Positions 12,150 through 25,600 of a stretch of DNA of 64,000 bases are shown piece after piece; the stretch's first letter is position 1, and every line of letters begins with the position of its first letter. The position numbers and the translations under genes are program-made. This DNA is from Gnetum montanum (lineage: Eukaryota > Streptophyta > Gnetopsida > Gnetales > Gnetaceae): contig MNCI01004725.1 in the NCBI GenBank assembly GCA_015680685.1, positions 1-64,000 on the forward strand, read 5' to 3'. The notes below the pieces were generated by a model. That model searched no databases and was not told the origin of the DNA. It worked only from the letters and a program-made list of their open reading frames with translations.

Positions 12150-13600
12150 AGCATACCACACCTTTCTATAAAACCAAAGTTTCCCAATCAACAACATCAC
12201 ATCAACAAAGCTCCTGTAATTCACAAATTCACCATAACTTTTTTGGGTTCACAAAACATCAGATTCCCAACCAAGCATGTCAAACATCTAGCCATCCCGC
12301 TAGCACACATGCATGAACATACACTCTAAACCAAAATTCATGAAATACAAAAAAATGATAAAGGGAATCTACAAGATCAAGTGATGACTACAAGAAATAA
12401 CAAAACTATAGAAAGTTTGATTCACAGACGAAGCTCCATTTTGTTTTTGCCAATTTCTACACCCCAAATGCTAGGATGAAGCTCTAAATGCAAGCCCACC
12501 CCAAATGCTAGGAAGAAGCTTCAAATGCAAGCCCAACATCAAAATTTCCCAAAAACAACCACAGTTCTGAATCCAATTCTAGGGGCAGAATTCCTTAAAG
12601 CACATCAATGGTGGTGAATCAATTTCACTAGAAAGCACAGAATGGATAAAGGTGCACTTTTGAAGTCAACATCCACATTATAATGTTATTGCATAATGGA
12701 ATGACCAACTTTATATTTCATGCCTTAAATAAAATATGATAATTTATTCACAGGATAATTCCATAAGTTTGGCTAATCATTTTTCCCAACTCACTAATCT
12801 AGCTAGAGCCACAACCTATACCTAACCTATAAAGACTTCGAATCAAAAATGAATTGAACCCCTAACAATGTCATCATACATACATTATATTCAAATAGCA
12901 AATACAAAACCAAACATCATCAAACATAATCATATAGCTTAAGTGCATAAATGTCAATCATCCACTATACACCTAATATACATCATAAACACATTTTGGA
13001 CTGCTACTCTATCCCCAATCCTCCATTTCTACTAGTCTCATCACTTGTCTAACACATCCCACAAAATTAGTCGATATAATCATAGCATAATTGGGACATC
13101 AAAATCATATAATAATAATGCGTTTATATAAAATCATAATAAAGCTCCTAACGACATGTACGAACTAGTCAAACCTACACCCTAGACCTATCCATAGATG
13201 TGTAATGAGACATCAACTATACCAAGGGGTCCTATGGAGAGGTTTTACAAAACCAGAATAATCTATCTATTATGGAGGGATAGAGAACACAAATAAACAT
13301 TTTAACTTGAAATTCAAATGAAACCTCCTAAAGAATACCAAAATTGTTATCTCACAAAGAATCAATCATTTCGACGAAACTATCTTACACTGATGTAGTT
13401 TGTTTCTCTAACAATGAAAGAGTAAATTTTACTTTTATATAAATTCTAGAAGTTGTATAAATGCTTTAAGATTTTCTCTAGGCATGGTAATTATTTCTTC
13501 TTCTTCTACATGCACTGTTTGAAAACTTAAAAAGTATGTCCATTTATTCTGCTATTGTATTACGAAGTTATCATAACTTTCCATCATGAAAATTTTACTA
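12150..13600. other. No gene seen; downstream of endonuclease V
   Basis: AT-rich. It should include the endonuclease V 3' UTR and terminator adjoining 13607, but no polyadenylation signal stands out. It contains the short tandem repeat at 12461-12535. Confidence 0.4.
12461..12535. repeat. Short tandem repeat, about 38 bp x 2
   Basis: CCCCAAATGCTAGGATGAAG and CCCCAAATGCTAGGAAGAAG, each followed by CT...AAATGCAAGCCCA. Confidence 0.8.
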
Positions 13601-13606
13601 TACCAT

Positions 13607-13666
13607 TCAATCATTGGAGCTGCCATAAGGATACATTTTGAGATATTCCTTTGATTTTATATCAGC
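13607..13666 (-). CDS. ENDOV: Endonuclease V last exon
   Basis: After a 172-bp intron and a TTTGCAG acceptor, 19 codons ([19 protein letters not shown]) finish the protein at TGA, 13609-13607. The ADI(R/K)S(R/K)EY string is the usual family continuation after IPEPxRQ. Confidence 0.88.
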   Translation of the reverse strand, partial: ADIKSKEYLKMYPYGSSND

Positions 13667-16600
13667 CTGCAAATTAGAACAGATTTCAATAGAAAGCTGA
13701 ATTATGGAAAGTGTAACTTTTATATCAATAATTTGGTAAAACTGAAACTGAACGGTAGTATTGTATCATGTAAGTCTGAGAGAGGCAATAACAATGACAA
13801 GATTTGAATAACGGTGTAGAAACGCTAATGATGAATACTTGTCTGATAGGCTCTGGAATACGGTATTTGCAACAAGTTTTAACGATCTCAATGGCAATTT
13901 CCAGAGACAAACGATGACCAACTGAAACAAAAATTGGCTTGGAGCACCCTGGGTTAGATCTCAGTGCCTGCAAGTAAGGCATGACATATTATATACACAA
14001 GTATTGATATAGAGGGTGAATCCACAGAATGCCGATTATCATTGTACTTCTTTGTCAAGGGCCTACTAGCTTTCCACTAAAAGATACAACAACCAAGATG
14101 ACAATATCATCCGTTTGTCTTTTATCTTAAAACCAAGATTGTTCTTTGGACTAGTTCTAGGCTGTGGTTAAAGAATCGTGCTTTACTAAAGCAGCACATG
14201 CATGTGATCGTATAATACTATAAAAAAAGAAAGAGAAAAAACGTGGCTAAAAATGAAAACAATAATGGAACAAATTGTATTGGAAATTCATATAAATAAA
14301 CTTACAGCTCCCCATTTCTGACCGGAGTTTCCTTTCAGAGGCAAGATGAATGCATCTTTATTCAAAAAGAACTCTTTTATTTGTGTATTTGCTAGTCCAT
14401 CTACCATATGCAACTGCATTAGCATGTTAAATTTGAAAGTCAACACAGATATTGTGTCTGGTATCTTATAATGCCCAAAAATAGAAAATGAAATATGGCA
14501 CAAGCACTATAAACACGGTAGCCTCTTTTGGCAGTAGATAGGAGTCCCCAGTTTAAACTCAATTGAAAAATTCCTTTTCTAGTGATTACTGTGTTATTTA
14601 TGAATTGTCACTCTCACACACATGCTATAGAACATAATGTGCAAACTTGTTTCATTTAAGGGTGGATGGAGGATGTCATTTTTATGCAAATGTAGGATAC
14701 AGTACTCCTAAAACCCATGACTAGCACCTCGCATGATCACAAACAATACCTTTAACCATTTTCCTTCTAAGATAATTAGCATGCTAGAAAGATAAGAATC
14801 TCTTATGCTTTTAAAATTTATATATATACAAAAAATCGCTACAAGGATTATGGAATTGTAAAGTTTCACAGAAACGTTACAAACTGGTTTATCTGATCAT
14901 AATGGCATTTTGTTATATACATCAACATTTGATCCTAAGCAGTTGGTCACATGCAAATCAGAGTAGTCCTTAAATACACGATTTGCTAATGGTAAATTTA
15001 TTTTGTATCTGAAATCTTGTAAGTGTTGCATAATTTTTTTAAGTTATCAAGCTTTTAAATTATTATTTTTATTTGAGAAAGTAAAATGTAGATTGTATAA
15101 TATATTTCAAGCTCTAAAATTTTGAAAATAGCCTCTGATGATGAATTGCAACCTGATCCTGAGTTGTTTCTAGGTTATGAGAAGAGTCACATCAGATGTT
15201 CTCTCCAATATTTGAAAAATCGCAGTTATTATCATTGTGACCCAGATAAATTAGTTTACTGTATTTGAAAGATCACAGTTATAATCAGCTCCAGTTTATG
15301 GAAATTTCATGCAAATTTGATGCTCAATCTTCCATGAGTGCAGAAGAGATCATAATAACTAGCCGTTTCTAATCCTCAACTGGATGAAGAACACAATATA
15401 TCAATTGATCCACGAGAAGATTAAAATAAACTAACTATAACCTTTGGTCATGGACTTTTCAAACATGCTTCATCCCAAACTCTGATTCAACATAGTTTTG
15501 AATGTAAATGCTACTAAAATTCATGAAAGAACTCATTCCGTGAAATCAATCTGAAGATCCATCCTAGAAATCATGTTGGGAATGAGAAATTCAAGCTATC
15601 TTAAGAGAGAAATTGACTAACACTTCTTCTACTAACTACTTTTATTTACTTCCAAACAAAAATGACATAGCAATTCTGTATCAGTTCAATTCAAGACACA
15701 TCATGGGGTTTATATGGATTTTACGGAGGATGTGTATTCCTACATGTCATGTGAGAAAGATCCCAATGAACTTTTTAAAACATAACACCATCTAAGCATT
15801 ACTGTTTCTAACATACTTTTAAAACATAAAAACACTTAACAAACCTATGACAATGTTCCGCAACCTTAAACATAGCAAAACGTAAACTATTTCATAAGCG
15901 AGTGAGGAAATTTTTGGAATCAATATTCCCTTCTTCAAAAATTGATGAAGGAAAATGTGCTAAGCTAATTTGCATCTCTCTCTTCAATGTCAGTTATACC
16001 AATCTTCTAAAGTAAATAGTTCATCTTGTAAGATTGGAATCTCTTGGTTAAAATATCAGCCACTTGATCATTTGTGTTGATCTATTTGGGAACTAGGATC
16101 CCCTCCTTCACCTAATCTTTTATAAAGTAATATTTGATGTCAATGTACTTGGATTTCTTATGAATTGTGTGTTCCTTTGACAGAGATATGGTTGGTGAAT
16201 CATAGTGCAATTCAATAAGCAATTCCACTTTGAATTCCGATGGCTCAAACAACTTTTTCAGCCAAAGAATGTGTTGGAGAATATCTCACATAGTAACATA
16301 TCCTACCTTAGCAAACAAACTCACAAAAAAGGTCTTCACCTGAAGCCTTAGTAGATAAACTAACGTTATTTTTCTTTTCATTCTACCAATAGATAGCATC
16401 AGGACCATGGAAAATCAGTGCACCTGAAGTAGACTTGCAATCATGTATGCTTCTTTCTCAACTGGAATTAGAATAAGCAAGGAATTTGTCGCCTCCCTTC
16501 ACATAATTTAATTCAAAATGAAGTGTTCTTCTAATATACTAGGTCAAATGCTTGAGAGCAATTATATGTCACTTTCTTGGTTCTTGCATATGTTAGGAGC

Positions 16601-19600
16601 TTAGCAATAGAGATAAATTGAACCTAGAAGCCTTGTAAAATTGCAATTCTGCAAAATTTAACAACTTCATCTACCACAAGTCATGCTTTAACACCACAAC
16701 TTGACCATGTCATGGTCTACATAAACAAAGAATAAATTCAATTTAACGTACTACAACCCATTCACAAGTCAACCATGGGTTGTAGAACATTTAGAAAAGC
16801 CCTAGTTGAATCAAGATAAATTCACCATAGGTCTTAATGCCACATCATCTAAGAAATGAATAAGGTAAATTGACAACCGGTCCTAGTAACTCACCACAAG
16901 ACATGGCATTGGCACCATGACCTCACCATAGGTTGTGGTGATATCAATAATGCACAAATGAAAAACCACAAGCCATGGCTACCTCGTGGTTTGACTTTTA
17001 GTAAACCATGACCTAACCATAAGTTGTGATTGAATTGATTTCCTTCGATTTCTTGAGTTTGACAACTCAGATTTAGATGAAACTTATGTTGTTGGATTTG
17101 CCCTGATGTCTTCTATCCACAAAAATCTTCCAATGACAGGAATTGGATTGAATTTTATGTAATTAACTCAAACTGAAAATCTTGACCTTTGAACTTCTTG
17201 AAATGGGCTGAAATTGAGAATTTTTATTTAACGTTGAATATTCTTCATTGAATAATGAGAGAAATGTTGTGTGAACATAGAGACACTTTTGAAACTTGAT
17301 GAAAATAATTAAGAGATGATGATTGATGAGTTGAAGAGAAATGATGAAGATAAATTAATGAAAATAGAAATTGTGGATGAGAACACTGAGAAGTTGAAGA
17401 GAAATTCGAATTGATACTTGTTACCAAAATTGCCAAAGTATTACAACATGTTTAGGCCTTTTCTTTTTATACAAACCAATGGGGCCAAGCTTGGGCATGA
17501 TGGCCTAATCTTTTTCCATTAGCAAAAAAGCCTGGAAATGCAGAGACAGTGAATTGGGCCCTTTTAATGATACATCCGCCCATCAATTTAATTTTTATAA
17601 AGCATAAATTTGAATTTCCTATAATGTCTACTAGCCCAAGTAAAAGGCAAACAATTTAAGACAAGGCTTTGTTCGTATGTTAAGGAAAATTAGTGAACAA
17701 TAGAAAATCTTCTAATTAGTCTTGAACTTCTGATTTTGGCATGAATACTTGAATTTTGAAGACCTTGCACTTAAGACTATCTCTAACAGCATAAACACTA
17801 GAAAAGAATGAAGTAGCATGCTCGAAATCTGGTCATCACTAGCCCATAAAAAAAAAAAAAAAAACTCATTTTTCCAATCGTGCTTCTATACATGTTAAAT
17901 CTACAAGTGGAGAGGCATCCTTTCATTCAAACTTGAAATTGTATGTAAAAGGAGTGAATGTAAGCTTTGTGTTAAACAACCAAATTTCTTAAACATTGCT
18001 AAAGTAAATTTGCTTTGATGGACCTCTATATGATCATCAAAGTGATCCACTTGGATTTCAAAGAAGTATTTCAAACTACCTAAGTCCATTTCAAATCCAA
18101 TCATCATATCCTTCAAGTTATTTATCAATTTCTCACATGGAGTCAAACAACACAATATCATCCATAAAAGAGAAATCACAATACAATCAGCATCAACATT
18201 CTTGTGGTCCAAAGTGGGATCAGCCACATATGATTTATAACCCTTCTTCAAGAAGTAATCTTGAATATAACAAAATTGTGCCCCAGGTGCTTGTTGTGAA
18301 TAGAGGTGGAGAAGATACAACAGGTGTGTTTTCTTTACAATTTTATGTGTAATTTATTTGTTTTATAAATAGTACACTTTTTTACATTTTGATCTTCTAC
18401 ATGATTTATTATTTATGGTTGTGCATAATTTAAAAATTACTTAGTGGTAGATTGGGTTTATTTATTTATTTATTTGATGCTATTACTAGAAGGCCATCAT
18501 TTTTTTTTTTGAGAAAGTGTTCGGGATTCTATTACGGAAAAGAACGAAAATATGTTACAGGAAATTACAACAGGGGGGGTCACCAGCGGTGGCCACACCG
18601 AGGGGGAGGGATCCCCTGAGCGAACCCGGCATCTCATCCCGGCCGTCCGGCCGGGGCCGAGGTCCACGGAAAGACATCGAAAAAACACCGATCCCAAAGG
18701 GACATAGTGGGGGGGGGCGCCCCCCCACCCGGGGAAGCCAAAACTGGGGGGCGCTCCCCCCCCCTAAAGACAAAAATGGGGGGGGGGGGGGGCCGCCCCC
18801 CCACCCGAAGGACGAAAACTCCACATCCCCTTAGGGGTTCGTAGGAAGCTGCCTATAGGCACAGTCGGGGCGAATCAGCTCATGCAAAAGATCCAGAGTG
18901 TTTCGGTGCTCTTCCGTGTCCATGAAACTGGCCGCCTCCTGGAAACCCTGCATGGCTACCTGTCTTCTGTTTCTATCATCATTGGAGGTGCCTGCGTCGG
19001 GGTGGCAGTGCGCCGAGGTTCGACGGATGTATCTGCGAAGTCCGCCCCAAGAAACCTCACAGCTGATACCTAACGTGAGGTACGGGCACCGTCCCCCACG
19101 CAGCCACTGTCTGGCGTTATGCTCGTGGGCATGGTCCAGCTGCCGCTGTCTCTGCTCTTCCTCCTCCGCAAGCCGGGCCCTCTCCTCCTGCTCCGCCTGC
19201 TGGCACTGTCTCCGGGACTCAACCTCCTGCGCGAGCTCCTCCCTCACCTGGGCTTTGATTTCATCAATGAGCCGAGCTTTGGCAGCGTCAGCCATGATCT
19301 CCTATTGTCTGGCCCGCTCCTGTTCCCTAGCCCGGAACTGGGCCTCTATCTCGTTGTGGGCCTAGGCAAGGGCCTCCGTCCACTTTGCCTCCCACTCCTT
19401 TCTTTCCGCCTCTCTGGCTTCCTCCACCACCCTCTTTCGTTGCTCCTCACTCCAGGCGGAGGTTGTAGGGGGGCTGGAGGTTTCTGGGGGGGCGAGGGCC
19501 GACCCGTCCTACCACGTGGGGGGGCACCGCTCCCTCGGGGTCCTATGGCCCCGAGTGACGCCAGCACCCCATGGGCCCGAACTCTCCGCCCCCCCCCCCC

Positions 19601-22600
19601 CCCCCCTCGGAGGGCCGGGGGGCGCTGCTCCCTCGGGGGTCCTGGGGGGCATCTCGATGAGAGCCCCCGAGGGGGCAGAGGAGGAGGGCTGCTGCCCCCC
19701 CTCCGCCCCCCGCCACAGTGCCAGAATCACACCCGAATGCCGACCCCGACGCTTGAGGCGGAGGGCCTCCTTAAAATAGAGGGGGAGGTTGACCTGGCAG
19801 CCCGTTTTGAGGCAGCGGAGAAAGGTGAAGTGCACGCCCTGCAGTTTGGACCTGTTGCCGGACTGGACAAAGAACCTGTCGACTAGGTCCACCCCACACG
19901 CCCAAAGGCGGGGGAGGGCAGATCTAGGCACCTGCCTGCTCTTTGTCCTGAGGATAGGACCGTCAAAGAACAGCTCTGCATCCTGGAGGCCATGGGTTGA
20001 GGGTAAGATGGTCTCCCCAGCGATGGGGGCCCCCAGACAATTGGCAATCGCTGCCTCCGTGACCCAGATCTCCCGCCCCCTGAAGAAGGTACGGTCGTTG
20101 ATCCAGTTTGAAAAGAAAGCATCATCTGCCAAATCTGGGTCCCCCACCAGTCGCTGTAGAGGGACAGCCCACCCACATTGAACCACCAACCTCCAGAGCT
20201 CCTCGAATTCCTGAAAGGCGGCGCAGTCTGGTTCGAACGTGGGCGTTTTTCCCATGGCGCTTTCAATTTCTTGCCACGCGAGAGATGCCTGCCAGACCAG
20301 CCGCTGTGGAGGAGGGCGCCGCTGCTGTCGAAAAATGAGATTATTTCTGGCTTTCCACGCAATCCAAAGAAGTAGGGAGGCCCATGAATCACCGGTCAGA
20401 CGCCTCGGGGGGGTGGGGGGCACGGCCGCCGCGCGTCGTGGGCGAAATGGGTGGCAGTTTCGACCGCACCCCCGCATGTTGGACACGTGTCCGTATCGAT
20501 CATTCCGCGCCGCCGTAACAAAGATCTGACAGGCAGCGCGTCGTGCTATAGCAGCCAAATGAAGAATTTAATTTTTTCAGGCAACCTTCCGCACCAGATC
20601 TGCCGCCATGTGTCGCATCGCGGATATTTTTCCGCCATAATGGCTCTGGGCTCGAGGCTTGCCCAACCCGAGGCCTGCATGTAGCGTGTGTGTCTGGCCA
20701 CCGCCTGCCATGACTTGGAGTCCCGCGCCGTCACCTCCCAGCGAATGTATTTATGGCAAATGATATTAATCCATGGGACCGGGTCCCGATGCGGCCGCGA
20801 GAGCCGAAGAACGAGCCGTTGCCGCCCAAGCATCAACTCGTCCTCGAATGTCGTGATGCCCAGGCCGCCAGCGCCGTGTGGGCGCGCCACTTGCTCCCAA
20901 CGGACCAAGTGCATCTTGCTCCCCCCTCTNTTTCAAACTACCTAAGTCCATTTCAAATCCAATCATCATATCCTTCAAGTTATTTATCAATTTCTCACAT
21001 GGAGTCAGACAACACAATATCATCCATAAAAGAGAAATCACAATACAATCAGCATCAACATTCTTGTGGTCCAAAGTGGGATCAGCCACATATGATTTAT
21101 AACCCTTCTTCAAGAAGTAATCTTGAATACAACAAAATTGTGCCCCAGGTGCTTGTTGTGAATAGAGGTGGAGAAGATACAACAGGTGTGTTTTCTTTAC
21201 AATTTTATGTGTAATTTATTTGTTTTATAAATAGTACACTTTTTTACATTTTGATCTTCTACATGATTTATTATTTATGGTTGTGCATAATTTAAAAATT
21301 ACTTAGTGGTAGATTGGGTTTATTTATTTATTTATTTGATGCTATTACTAGAAGGTTTATTTCATTTTACATATGTTTTGGCACTTTGGATGCATATTGA
21401 ATTTCAAGAGACATCAAACTTCATATTGACATTTACTTGAGGTCAAATTCCTAGTCTGCTATTTCCGTATTATAGTTTTCTGCATGTATATTTGATTGCA
21501 CAAGTTAAAGTAATTGTTGATTATGTTAATTTGATTGCATGTTTGGATCTTCTATGAAATATTGAGTTTTAATGATTGGCTAATTTTGGGGGAAGAAAAC
21601 TTATCGTTGCATTTTTGGGCAGCATTTTAGGTGCAATGGGTGCTAACTCTAGATCCCTATGAAAGGGCATTGTAATAGATAAAAGGTATATGGCTAACAC
21701 TTTTGTAACATTTATATTCTTACATCAAAACTATAATGGTAGACATAAGGATAAAAATAATCTTACATTCTTTCCAATACCAATCGATGGAAGACAACTC
21801 AACACACCAAGGTAACAAGCCAAGCCAAATCCTACATTCAAAAGTATAAATAAAATTTATAAATAAAAATGCAAATATAATAATAAATTTTATCAAGTAG
21901 TAGTTAAAGTATCCTTTGGTGGACCTTGCAAAGGAAAAACATCTCTGATAAATATACTAAAGTGATTCAAGACATGTATGAATGAGCTACTATTAGAATT
22001 AGAACAACTTATAAAATCACATCTAATTTTTCAACCAGAGTAGGTTTATACCAAGGGTATGCACCTAGGCCATATTTATTTGCTATTGTTATTGATAAAT
22101 TAACAAATATAATAGAAGATGAAATCCTTGGTGCATGTTATTTGTAGATGATATTGTGTTAGTGGATACAAGTTGAGAAAACATTGCTTTTAACATGGAA
22201 AAGTAGAGACATGCTCTAGAATTAACAAGTTTGAAAATTAGTAGAAGTAAAAAAGAATATACAAAATGTAATTTCAACAAAAGCATAATAATGTGGAAAA
22301 ATAAAAATAACAATTTAAGAACAAAAAGTCCCACATTGCAAATAGTTTCACTACATGGGATCAATGCTCTAACTAGATGTGAAATTAATTTAAAAAATTA
22401 TAAAAAAAGTGATTGAGGATAGTCAAAACAAAGATAGGTTAGTTATGTTTTATACGATAAAAGAATCCCAATAAAACTAAAGGGAAAATTTTATAGGATA
22501 GTAATCAAGCCTGCTATCATATATGGTGTTAAATGTTGCGTAGTACAAAAGATGCATAAACAACAAATCAATATGACAAAAGTGTGAATGTTTAGATGGA

Positions 22601-25600
22601 TTTTGAATGTTACAAGAGATAAATTGCACAATATAAACATTACAAAAAGGCTTGGAGTGGCTTCTATTTTAGATGAGCTACAAGAATGGCATCTTAGATG
22701 GTTTGGGCATGTCCAAAGAAAATTAGATAACAAGCCTATTAAGAAAAAATTGCGTAGCACAGGAGGTCAACCGATGGCACGAGGAGGGAAACGAGGATGA
22801 TTGGAGGCCACGCAATGGGGGGAAAAACCTTGGTGATGCTAGAGGAGGTCCAAGGAGCCTGATGGCAATGGGGGCACCTCAAGGCCAAGTGAAAGCCTGT
22901 CTCAGAGACCTACATGGACCCCTAGGGATGGAGGAATTGAGTCCATTTCTAGGTCAGGAAGAACAATGCGGACACAAGTGGAGGGGCCATCACAAGATGG
23001 GTTGCACACCATGGAACTAAGCCTAATTGGCAAGTTTGTTTCCTCTAGGTCCTGGCCTAGGTTAGATCTTATTAAGTGGTGGGTGGTTACTTCCTAGGCC
23101 ATGGGGGAGGTTCAGGTCTGGTTGCTCGCAAGGGATCTACCTCTCTTCCTTTTTAAGTCCCTGAAAGATCGAGATTGTGTTTTGCTAGGGGGGCCTTGGT
23201 TCTTTGAGGCTCGGGGTTTGGCCGTTATGCATTGGAGGCCTTAGGGGCACCAAGAGGTTGGTTTGTTCTTATAGGCTTGGGTTTGGATCCCTGTTTCCAA
23301 CATCGCCTGGGAACTCTGGACTAAGAAGTTTCTGTGGCCCCTAGTGGGCCAATTTGGGGAGTTTATCTCCTTCAACAAGTTCACAGCATCCAAAGAGTAG
23401 ATGGGATACACAAGATTTTGCATCTAGCGATCTCTATCATCTTGTGACATACTGAAGGAGGTCATCCTCAACCTTCCTTTTAAGAAGAAGAAATTGTCCA
23501 TTGAGTATGAAAACATGCATTCTGATGGTCCGATGCTAGCCCAACAACCTTGGGGATGCCTAGCATCCTATGGGACTTGTGGCTTAGGCAATCATTCTAC
23601 TTAGGATTATAGGGTGCATCCCTAGGCCTTGAGGCCAAACGGGAAACCTGAAGCTAATGGTTGGTTGCTAGTGGAGGAAAAGGGAAGGGTGTCCCTGCTT
23701 CCCTCCCCTCCCCTAGGTTGTGTGGGGAGCACTAGCGGGGTGGGGGTGGTGAGCCACCCCAACCCACCCCCACCCCCAAGCCTCGCCCCAACGTCAATTT
23801 GAGGAGGTTGAAGTGGGGGTCATTTCTCTTATGCCTCCCGGTCCCTCTATTCAAATGGAGATAGCTATGAGCCCACCCCCTATTGCTATTTCCCCCAGGA
23901 GAGGGGGGCATGGAGGGGGTGGGGATAGAGGGCTCCCACTTCTAGGGAGCTGGGTGTCAGCAGTGCATGGTTCCTCCCAACCTCCACTCAATCCAATGGC
24001 TAGAAAGATCTTGAGAGAAGATGCACATGGCTTTGTTGTTGGTAAGGAACCTCGAAAGGTTAGGAGACCATCAAAACAAGAGATGTGGCAGAAAAAGATG
24101 CAACTGGATATTGACTTGAGGTCTCAAACAACCCTAAAGGGGGCTTACAAAAAATAGTCTACAAATAGACCATGAAGGTTCTATCATGGAACTACAAGGA
24201 CCAAGGTACCCCCTACAAATGAAGTACCCTAAAGGATTTGGTGCATGATGAAGGCTACTCGATGATGACCTCCAAGAGACCAAGCTGCACACTACCAACT
24301 GTAATCTCCTACAATGGCAGGGCTAGTTCTGTCATTTTGTGGATTGCATGGGCCAGGCTGGAGGATTGGCTACCCTCTCTAGGACCACCTTTGATGTCAC
24401 GGATGAGTCTGGTTGGAGTCTTATAGTGTCCATACATGCAATCAAGCTCTAGGTCACAAACTTCTATGACCCTTAATGTTGGGATGAGCACCTCCAGGAG
24501 CTCCTCAAGATTGCTGGTCAGGCTCTTGATCATCAAGCGTGGTTACTCATTGGGGATTTTAATCAAAGATTGCATGCAAGGGAGAAAACTGGGGATGAGA
24601 CTGACTCTCTACTTGGAAGCCATGAGTTTATTCAATTTCTTCAATCATATGATCTTGTGAACCTTGATATTCAAGGTTGCAAGTTCACCTAGAGTAATCA
24701 GCAAAAAGGCAAAGACTAGGTCCTCTCCCACATTGACAGGGTTTGGGTCAGTGTTGAGGTCCTTATGGGTCACAAGGTTGTGGTTTATGGTCATGAGTGG
24801 CAGGCTTTTGACCATCGTACTCTTGTCTACTCTATGTGTAACTTTGACAGGCTTGCTCCAAGTCCTTTTTGTTTTGAGCATGTATGGTTAACTAAGGGAT
24901 GGTTGCACAAGCTGGTCAATGAGATCTAGGGTGGGTATCCCACCCACATAGATCCCTAGGCCTTTCTTTAGCAAGGGCTCCTCGGCTTCCAAAGACAGAT
25001 TAGGAACATGCATGCCACTCAGAAGTACTCCTTTCAAGATACCAGGGCTAGCCTCCAACAACAACTATTGAATATTCAAGTCATGCAAGAGAATGGTGAA
25101 GCCCTAGAGGAAGAGGAGCATAACCTGTTGATGGAGCTCCAGTCACTGGTGAAGAAGAGCAATACTGGAGAGAGAAATCTAGGATGCAATGGCTTAGGGA
25201 GGAAGACAGAAACACTCGATTCTTCTTTGATGCTGCAAAAGCTAATAATCAAAGCAAGAGGATACACCACATTCTTCAAGGACAAACTAACTTGCATAAT
25301 ACACAAGATATTGCTCAAGAGATGTAAAAGTATTAGGCTAGGGTTTGGTCTTTGGAAAGGGGGACGGTTCCTCCCCTATAGGGGAAACCTAGTGGAGGAC
25401 TAAAAGTTCATCCAACCACATCCGTTAGTGTTGCTTGTAAAATAAAACTTGAAACAAGTGAGTCACACAAATGTTTGATATTTTCTAGCTTCGCAGGTGA
25501 TGAGAAGTGTTAGCAATCACCTTTGACAATGCTATTTTGTTAAGATGTCATAGTGCTACTAACGTCAAATGATATGCAATAGTTGCATCAATCCTTAGAA

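Larger units (their letters stand above)
18495..20929 (-). mobile_element. GC-rich L1-like LINE with J-domain, copy A (5' end cut by join)
   Basis: The element is antisense to the window, so its 3' end is at 18495 with a poly-A (T-run 18500-18511). Reading 5' to 3': end of the RT ([11 protein letters not shown]), zf-RVT linker ([12 protein letters not shown]), zinc knuckle CPTC...[25 protein letters not shown], a conserved middle domain, a charged coiled coil, a J-domain, and a 3' UTR full of G and C runs. It is about 60% GC or more in an AT-rich region. One TAG and two frameshifts in homopolymers break the frame, but long stretches remain open. The 5' part is lost at the single-N join at 20930. 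It lies in an endonuclease V intron in sense with that gene. Confidence 0.85.

Noticed and set aside
12124-12316. Poly-Met and poly-Asp frames at the GAT tracts
   Set aside because: Translations of RTE microsatellite tails, not genes.
18517-20945. Many overlapping GC-rich frames on the plus strand (Pro/Gly/Arg-rich)
   Set aside because: They are antisense or out-of-frame readings of LINE copy A; GC-rich DNA has few stop codons. None has a recognisable domain.
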